Source: Streptomyces sp. M92
GTDB taxonomy: Bacteria > Actinomycetota > Actinomycetes > Streptomycetales > Streptomycetaceae
Direction of reading: 5' to 3'
DNA: 64,000 nt
Assembly (NCBI RefSeq): GCF_028473745.1
Contig: NZ_CP101137.1
Location: 4,836,001-4,900,000, forward strand
The notes below the pieces were generated by a model that was not told the origin of the DNA, did not search any database, and worked only from the letters and a program-made list of their open reading frames with translations. Positions 57,047 to 64,000 of this stretch are shown here, in pieces. Position numbers and translations under genes: made by a program. The first letter of the stretch is position 1, and the number at the start of each line of letters is the position of its first letter.

Positions 57047-59187
57047 CGGCACAGCCGGGCGGGCCGGAGGACAGACTGCGCCGGTTCGCGACCATCTGGA
57101 GCCGGGCGGTCTTCCCGGTGACCTCGACGTCGTCGACCCGGCCCGAGTTCGAGGAACAGCTGCTGCCGCTGGCCCGCAGGCTGTGCGGGGTGCTGCGGGC
57201 CCGGAGCTTCGACGCCGACGAGGCCCGGGCGGTCGGCGTGGCGCTCGTCGACGCGCACTGCACCGACCCCGAGGCGCTCACCCGGACCCTGGACTGCGTG
57301 GACGCCTACCTGGTGCTCTACTGCGGCGAGGACGGCGACCCCGAGCACCTGCGGGCCCGTTCGGCCCGGCTCCAGCACGCCATGGCGGCCGGGTTCGCCG
57401 GGGCCCTGCGGGCCAGGACCCTGGCCGAACAGGAGGCGATCGCACAGGCCGCCCTGAAGGCCCAGGGCGTGGTCGCCGAGGCCCTGCACGCCAGCGAGGC
57501 CCGCTTCCGCGCCGTCTTCGAGGGCGCCGCCATAGGCATCGGCATCGCCGACCTGAACGGCAACGTCCTCCAGGTCAACGGCGCGCTGATGCGCATGTTC
57601 GGCATCACCGACCGCACGATGGGCGGCCGCAAGGTCTGCGAGTGGTCGCACCCCGACGACGCGCCCCAGACCTGGCGGCTCTACGACGAGCTGGTGCGCG
57701 GCGAGCGCGAGCACTACCACGTGGAGAAGGCCTTCTACCGGCCCGACGGCACCGTCCTGTGGACCAACCTCACCGTCTCCCTCCTGCGCGACGCCGACGG
57801 CACCCCGCAGTACCAGCTCGCGCTGATGGAGGACACCACCGAGCGCCGGCTGCTCAACCTCCGGCTGCGCTACGAGGCCACGCACGACGCGCTGACCGGC
57901 CTGCCCAACCGCAGCTTCTTCTTCGAACGCCTGGAGAAGGCCCTGAACGCGGGCCCCGGACAGCGCTTCGGCCTGTGCTACCTCGACCTCGACGGCTTCA
58001 AGACCGTCAACGACAGTCTCGGCCACGCGGCCGGCGACCGTCTCCTCGTCGAGGTGGCCGACCGGCTGCAGGCCTGCGCCACGGCGCCCGGCGAGATGGT
58101 CGCCCGGCTCGGCGGCGACGAGTTCGTGGCGCTGACCACCGGGCCCGACACCCCGCACGAGGTCGACGAGCTCGCCGGGCGCATCATGAACGCGCTGCTC
58201 GCCCCGATCAGCGTCGACGGCCGCGAATTGACCGTGCGCGGCAGCATCGGCGTCGTCGAGGGCCCGGCGGGCGAGCGCAGCCCGGCAGAGGTGCTGCGCA
58301 GCGCCGACATCACCATGTACCGGGCCAAGTCGGCGGGCGGCAACCGCTTCGAGCTGGCCGACCCGGAGGCCGACGCCCGGGTCATCACCCGGCACGGTCT
58401 GACGACCGCGCTGCCCGCGGCCCTGGAGCGCGGCGAGTTCTTCATCGAGTACCAGCCGCTGGTCCACCTCGGCGACGGCAGCGTGCACGGGGCCGAGGCA
58501 CTGGTGCGCTGGCTGCACCCGCAGCACGGCGTCCTCGGCCCGGACCGCTTCATCCCGCTCGCCGAGCACACCGGGCTGATCGTGCCGCTGGGCCGCTGGG
58601 TCCTGGAGCAGTCCGTCCGGCAGGCCCGCGCCTGGCGGGAACGGTACGGCGTGACGGCCTCCGCCGGTCCGCTGCGCATCAACGTCAACCTCTCGCCCTG
58701 CCAGCTCACCCACCCCGGCCTGGTCCAGGACACCGTCGACATCCTGGAGCGCGCCGGCGTCACCCCGGACGCGCTCTGCCTGGAGGTGACGGAGTCGGCC
58801 CTCATCGGCGCCGACGACGACCTCCTCAAGCCGCTGCGCCGGCTGGCCGAGCTGGGGGTGGACATCGCCCTGGACGACTTCGGCACCGGTTACTCCAACC
58901 TCGCCAACCTGCGCCGGCTCCCGGTGAGCGTCCTCAAGCTGGACCGCTCCTTCACCCAGAGCATGCAGCGGTTCCCTGCCGACCCCGTCGACCTCAAGAT
59001 CGTCGAGGGCATCGTCGCCCTGGCCCACAGCCTCGACCTCAAGGTCACCGTGGAGGGCGTGGAGACCGGCGCCCAGGCCGAACAACTCCGCATACTCGGC
59101 TGCGACACGGCCCAGGGCTGGTACTACGCCCGCCCGGGGCCACCGGAGCGGCTGCACGAACTGGCACTGGTGGACGCCACGGGCTGA
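57043..59187 (+). CDS. rmdA: PAS-GGDEF-EAL cyclic-di-GMP protein RmdA
   Basis: A 714-residue cytoplasmic c-di-GMP enzyme. A helical N-terminal region (~1-145) precedes a PAS sensor (~150-265, FRAVFEGAAIGIGIADLNGN), a GGDEF domain (~270-430) with an intact GGDEF at 357-361 in RLGGDEFVAL, and an EAL domain (~445-700) with E485-A-L, LRINVNLSP, the catalytic DDFGTGYSNL and the late TVEGVE. S. coelicolor RmdA (SCO0928) has this layout and is a phosphodiesterase acting on development; the order of neighbouring genes agrees with that identity. Both active sites look intact here, so synthesis as well as breakdown is possible. GTG 57043 overlaps the methyltransferase stop. Confidence 0.9.
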   Translation: MTAQPGGPEDRLRRFATIWSRAVFPVTSTSSTRPEFEEQLLPLARRLCGVLRARSFDADEARAVGVALVDAHCTDPEALTRTLDCVDAYLVLYCGEDGDPEHLRARSARLQHAMAAGFAGALRARTLAEQEAIAQAALKAQGVVAEALHASEARFRAVFEGAAIGIGIADLNGNVLQVNGALMRMFGITDRTMGGRKVCEWSHPDDAPQTWRLYDELVRGEREHYHVEKAFYRPDGTVLWTNLTVSLLRDADGTPQYQLALMEDTTERRLLNLRLRYEATHDALTGLPNRSFFFERLEKALNAGPGQRFGLCYLDLDGFKTVNDSLGHAAGDRLLVEVADRLQACATAPGEMVARLGGDEFVALTTGPDTPHEVDELAGRIMNALLAPISVDGRELTVRGSIGVVEGPAGERSPAEVLRSADITMYRAKSAGGNRFELADPEADARVITRHGLTTALPAALERGEFFIEYQPLVHLGDGSVHGAEALVRWLHPQHGVLGPDRFIPLAEHTGLIVPLGRWVLEQSVRQARAWRERYGVTASAGPLRINVNLSPCQLTHPGLVQDTVDILERAGVTPDALCLEVTESALIGADDDLLKPLRRLAELGVDIALDDFGTGYSNLANLRRLPVSVLKLDRSFTQSMQRFPADPVDLKIVEGIVALAHSLDLKVTVEGVETGAQAEQLRILGCDTAQGWYYARPGPPERLHELALVDATG

Positions 59188-59256
59188 GCCGGGCCGCCCT
59201 CCGGCCGGGACGACGCACCGCCCCGGCCGCCTGGACCGTTCGGACCGGTCGTCCGA

Positions 59257-60558
59257 TCAGCTCGGCGGGTCGAGCGAGAAGACGACCCGCTTGCCGGTGG
59301 TGTAGTCCGCACGCTCGTTGATGCCCCACAGGCGGCCCGCCACCGGGGACCACGACAGGTTCTGCGTCAACGGCGGTGCGTACGTGAGCACATGGGGCTC
59401 GCCGCCCGGCCGGGCCCAGTGGATGCAGTACGGAACGTTCGGGTCGCTGCCCCCGGCGTACTCGGGGCACTCACCGCTGAAGTAGTAGTGCTCGCCGTCG
59501 AAGGCCGCGCCCTGCACCCTCCAGACCGGTACGCGGAAGGCCGATTCCGCCCGCACGGTCCCCGTGCTGTTGGACGCCGTGTCCGTCTCCAGCAGCCCGT
59601 TGCCGGACAGCGGCCAGCGGACCACGGGCCGCCCGCCGCGCGCGTGGAACTCCGAGGTGATCAGCCCGTCCCCGCCGGTCCGGTCCAGGCTCAGCGAGGT
59701 CAGGCAAGGCGCGCTGTCCGTGCAGGCGGCGCCGGGAGAGCCGTTGTGATACAGGCCGATCATGGGCAGGGCGTAATTGTGGTACCGCGCCGAGGACTTG
59801 CCGTCGTGGACGCCGACGGCGGCGGAGCCGTTGTCACTCATCTTCCACAGGTGCCGCAGGTCGTAGACCTGAATCTGATGGCCGGTCGCCAGGAACAGCT
59901 TGTTGCCGTACCAGGAGATGCCGTCCGCGTGCGCACCGGGCTTGGGTGACCGGGTGGAGGCGGGGTCGCCCACCGCGCGGAAGTCGGCCGAGGCGCCGCT
60001 GCCGTAAGGGTCTACCAGGAGCACGTGATTGTAAGTGGTGGGCTGCCCCGGGGAGTTGTCCACCACGGTGATGCGAGCGAACTCGTTGTCCGTGTAGTGC
60101 CAGGAGGCGATGTACACGTACTTGCCGAGCCAGGTGCCGCCGGGTGCGGCGTCGTGCGAGCCGGTCAGGCCCTGGGGGACCCACTCGCGGGAGGTGTCGT
60201 CGGCGTTGTTCCAGCAGAACCCGTCGACGGAGTAGGCCGGGTCGAGATCGGTCGCGTGGCACAGGCCACGGCTGCCGGTGTGGCCGCGTCCGTCGAGCAA
60301 AGGTCCGAGGGCGTCTTCGGCGGGATCGAAGTAGCTGGTGACCTCGCCGCCGGCCTCGATGTCGGCTATGGCGTCCCACCGGCTCTGGAAGTCGTCGGCG
60401 GTCAGCTTCATCGCGGACGCGTCCATCGGTGTCAGGGGGGTGGCGGCCGCCGCCGGCCCGGGCGCCGCGACCAGGAGCGCCAAGGCCCCCAGTGCCGACG
60501 CGGCGGCGGCGACCGCCCTGCCGGGCCAAGTCCGGTTCAGTGAGGAGAGTTCGCGCAT
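59257..60558 (-). CDS. Secreted protein of unknown function (propeller-like)
   Basis: A 433-residue exported protein. The signal peptide ends near residue 39 (GPAAAA). The mature protein is rich in aromatic and Asp/Gly residues with repeated strand-turn patterns, e.g. YVYIASWHYTDNEFARITVV, NKLFLATGHQIQVYDLR, VWRVQGAAFDGEHYYFSG, and the end LSWSPVAGRLWGINERAD, which suggest a beta-propeller. Four or more Cys may form disulphides. I do not recognise an activity. It is convergent with rmdA (69 bases between stops) and lies next to the LysR gene on the same strand. Confidence 0.8.
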   Translation of the reverse strand: MRELSSLNRTWPGRAVAAAASALGALALLVAAPGPAAAATPLTPMDASAMKLTADDFQSRWDAIADIEAGGEVTSYFDPAEDALGPLLDGRGHTGSRGLCHATDLDPAYSVDGFCWNNADDTSREWVPQGLTGSHDAAPGGTWLGKYVYIASWHYTDNEFARITVVDNSPGQPTTYNHVLLVDPYGSGASADFRAVGDPASTRSPKPGAHADGISWYGNKLFLATGHQIQVYDLRHLWKMSDNGSAAVGVHDGKSSARYHNYALPMIGLYHNGSPGAACTDSAPCLTSLSLDRTGGDGLITSEFHARGGRPVVRWPLSGNGLLETDTASNSTGTVRAESAFRVPVWRVQGAAFDGEHYYFSGECPEYAGGSDPNVPYCIHWARPGGEPHVLTYAPPLTQNLSWSPVAGRLWGINERADYTTGKRVVFSLDPPS

Positions 60559-60582
60559 CGCGTGATCATATGGTCATGGCGA

Positions 60583-61467
60583 TCACCGCTCGAGCAGCAT
60601 CCGCTGCAACTCCCGCGCCGCCCGAGGAGGAGCCACATCACTGCGGTGTGCCAGCGCGATCGTCCGGTGCAACCCCGGCCGGGCCAGCGGGGTGACCCGC
60701 AGACCGCGCCCCGACCGCGCCGCCACCATCCGGGGCACCACCGCCATCCCCAGCCCCGCCCGCACGAACTCCAGCACCGCGTCCATCTCGCCGCCCTCCA
60801 CGGCGAAGTCCGGCTCGAAGCCCTCCGCGCGGCACGCGGCGACCGTCAGTTCCCGCAGGTCGTAGCCGTGCCGGAACATCACCAGGCGCTCGCCCTCCAG
60901 GTCGGCGATGCGTACGGCGCGCCGGCCGCCGCCCGGCCGGGGCGCCTCCGGCGACGACACCACCACCAGGTCCTCCCGCAGCAGCTCGACCGTCGTCAGC
61001 GCCGGCGACGGGGTGGGCAGCGGAAGCACCACCAGCGCCAGGTCCAGCGCGCCCCGCGCCAGCTCCCGCACCAGGTCGTGCGAGCCGCCCTCCTCGATCA
61101 TGAGCCGCACGCCGGGGTACCGGTCGTGGAAGGCACGCAGCACGTCCGGCAGCAGCCCGGTGCACAGGCTCGGCGTCGCGCCCAGCCGCACCCGCCCGCG
61201 CCGCAGCCGCACCAGCTCCAGCACCTCGTGCCGGGCGGTGTCCGCGTCGGCGAGGATGCGCCGGGCCAGCGGGAGCAGCGCCTCGCCGGCGTCGGTGAGC
61301 GTGATGTTGCCCCGCGCGCGCTGGAACAGGTCGGCGCCCAGCTCCCGCTCCAGCGCCCTGATCTGCTGCGACAGCGAGGGCTGCGCCACGTGGACCGTCT
61401 CCGCGGCCCGGGTGAAGTGCCGGGTCTCGGCGACCGCGACGAAGTACTGGAGCTGCTGAAACTGCAT
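60583..61467 (-). CDS. LysR-family transcriptional regulator, divergent from sdhCA
   Basis: A 294-residue regulator. The N-terminal winged helix-turn-helix (MQFQQLQYFVAVAETRHFTR, then VHVAQPSLSQQIRALERELG) and the effector-binding domain (VRLGATPSLCTGLLPDVLRAF; GALDLALVVLPL; VPRMVAARSGRG) are standard. ATG 61467 is 97 bases from the sdhC start on the other strand, and a LysR-type box lies between them, so it may control succinate dehydrogenase genes as well as itself. The effector cannot be deduced. Confidence 0.92.
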   Translation of the reverse strand: MQFQQLQYFVAVAETRHFTRAAETVHVAQPSLSQQIRALERELGADLFQRARGNITLTDAGEALLPLARRILADADTARHEVLELVRLRRGRVRLGATPSLCTGLLPDVLRAFHDRYPGVRLMIEEGGSHDLVRELARGALDLALVVLPLPTPSPALTTVELLREDLVVVSSPEAPRPGGGRRAVRIADLEGERLVMFRHGYDLRELTVAACRAEGFEPDFAVEGGEMDAVLEFVRAGLGMAVVPRMVAARSGRGLRVTPLARPGLHRTIALAHRSDVAPPRAARELQRMLLER

Positions 61468-61488
61468 GAGACCCACCCTACGCCCACG

Positions 61489-61503
61489 ATAGCCACAGCC
61501 TAT
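61489..61503. promoter_or_regulatory. LysR-type binding box
   Basis: ATAGCCACAGCCTAT is a 15-bp interrupted palindrome (ATAG-N7-CTAT) that contains the T-N11-A pattern of LysR sites. It lies 22 bases upstream of the LysR start and just upstream of the sdhC promoter. Confidence 0.65.
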
Positions 61504-61524
61504 GGAAACGAGGCAGACCATGTC

Positions 61525-61555
61525 TTGGACCGATGCCGCTCCGCCCACGTAGCGT
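61525..61555 (+). promoter_or_regulatory. sdhC promoter, probably giving a leaderless mRNA
   Basis: TTGGAC (61525-61530) and TAGCGT (61550-61555) are 19 bases apart. The sdhC ATG begins only eight bases after the -10 element, so the transcript would start at or next to the start codon; no ribosome site precedes that ATG. Confidence 0.6.
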
Positions 61556-61563
61556 CTTGTGGC

Positions 61564-62271
61564 ATGGCTCTGGCAACGCGGACGGACCGACGGCCGTCCA
61601 TGGCGCGCACCGTGTGGGACTCGACCGTCGGCAAGAAGACGGTGATGGCGGTCAGCGGACTCGTCATGCTGCTCTACCTGGTCGCCCACATGATCGGGAA
61701 CCTGAAGATCTTCTTCGGAACGACCGAGTTCAACGAGTACGCCCACTGGCTGCGCACGGTCGGCGAGCCGTTCATGCACTACGAGTGGACGCTCTGGCTG
61801 ATCCGCGTGGTGCTCGTGGTCGCCGTCGTCGCCCACGCCGTCTCCGCGTACCAGCTCAGCCGCCGCGACATCAAGGCGCGGCCCAGCAGTTACGTGCACA
61901 AGAGGAAGCGGGCCAGTTACGCGACGCGCACCATGCGGTGGGGCGGGATCATCCTCGGCCTGTTCATCGTCTGGCACATCCTCGACCTGACCACCGGCAC
62001 CGTGCACTCCGGCGGCTTCGAGACGGGCAAGCCCTACCAGAACGTCGTGGACACCTTCTCCACCTGGTACGGCAACGTCATCTACCTCGTCGCGATGCTC
62101 GCCCTCGGCCTGCACATCCGCCACGGCTTCTGGTCCGCCGCCCAGACCCTCGGCGCCGGCAGCCGCACCCGCGACCGTGCCCTGAAGACCGTCGCAGGCG
62201 TCCTCGCGCTGCTGCTCACGGTGGGCTTCATCGCCGTACCCGTGGGCGTCATGACCGGAGTGGTGAGCTGA
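61564..62271 (+). CDS. sdhC: Succinate dehydrogenase cytochrome b subunit
   Basis: A 235-residue membrane subunit of succinate dehydrogenase (complex II) with five helices, of the single-subunit type found in actinobacteria, Bacillus and Wolinella. It anchors the catalytic subunits and passes electrons to menaquinone through haem b. Helix-borne His residues that could hold haem are visible in LVAHMIGNLK, VVAHAVSAYQ, IVWHILDLTT and GLHIRHGFWS. ATG 61564 is the start; a likely promoter is so close that the mRNA is probably leaderless. sdhA begins one base after its stop. Confidence 0.93.
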   Translation: MALATRTDRRPSMARTVWDSTVGKKTVMAVSGLVMLLYLVAHMIGNLKIFFGTTEFNEYAHWLRTVGEPFMHYEWTLWLIRVVLVVAVVAHAVSAYQLSRRDIKARPSSYVHKRKRASYATRTMRWGGIILGLFIVWHILDLTTGTVHSGGFETGKPYQNVVDTFSTWYGNVIYLVAMLALGLHIRHGFWSAAQTLGAGSRTRDRALKTVAGVLALLLTVGFIAVPVGVMTGVVS

Positions 62272-62272
62272 C

Positions 62273-64000
<1,728 letters not shown>

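Overview
The window is high-GC actinobacterial chromosome, almost certainly Streptomyces. Evidence: strongly GC-biased third codon positions, many GTG/TTG starts with AGGAG-type ribosome sites, a run of secreted and Pro/Ala-rich proteins, sigma/anti-sigma and SpoIIE-phosphatase regulation, and a right end (sdhA, sdhC, LysR, secreted protein, PAS-GGDEF-EAL protein, DUF574 methyltransferase, two-repeat lipoprotein) that matches, from memory, the order of the S. coelicolor SCO0922-SCO0930 neighbourhood. I see no rRNA, tRNA or CRISPR array.

Left part (1-16 kb): the end of a siderophore-type binding protein, a glyoxalase-fold protein, a DUF1963 gene followed by a decayed tandem copy of itself, and a LysE-type exporter broken by an in-frame stop. 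Then come panD, a small GNAT protein, an Asp/Glu-racemase-fold protein with one catalytic cysteine missing, gnd, a secreted PQQ-type sugar dehydrogenase with a PKD domain, a muralytic Rpf-LysM-M23 protein, a DMT transporter, an FhuF-like [2Fe-2S] protein, and the glycogen-precursor pair glgA-glgC.

Middle (16-41 kb): a secreted PA14-GH2 glycosidase preceded by twin palindromic operators, a wax-ester-synthase/DGAT acyltransferase, an SDR-fold protein with an N-terminal Cys4 motif and no catalytic Tyr, a degenerate HD-domain protein and an unrecognised 58-aa peptide gene. Next is a mannoside locus: LacI repressor, lipoprotein/permease/permease ABC importer, a GH5-like beta-mannosidase candidate, a 45-codon linker ORF and a GH38 alpha-mannosidase. 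The combination of enzymes suggests uptake and breakdown of N-glycan-like or other mannosides. It is followed by a lipase-maturation-factor-like membrane protein, a PAS-GAF-SpoIIE-ATPase phosphatase, an Fpg/Nei glycosylase, an ECF sigma/unknown/anti-sigma operon and a CapA-like protein.

Accessory segment (about 41.0-48.7 kb): lower third-position GC, with a secreted trypsin-fold protein that has lost two catalytic residues and carries FG-GAP repeats, a secreted unknown, and a 1,322-residue polymorphic toxin. The toxin has a signal peptide, two rounds of four ALF-type repeats plus Ala-rich coiled coil, a Hint domain and a C-terminal toxin domain I do not recognise. Its stop codon overlaps the start of a probable immunity gene. 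The segment abuts the truncated, frameshifted 5' part of an amino-acid permease gene.

Right part (49.5-64 kb): a 12 x 7-bp tandem repeat, a universal stress protein, a polysaccharide deacetylase, a sortase with two related membrane-anchored Ig-like proteins, membrane and Pro-rich proteins, the two-repeat lipoprotein, a methyltransferase coupled to the c-di-GMP protein RmdA, and a LysR gene divergent from the sdhCA operon, which runs off the window.
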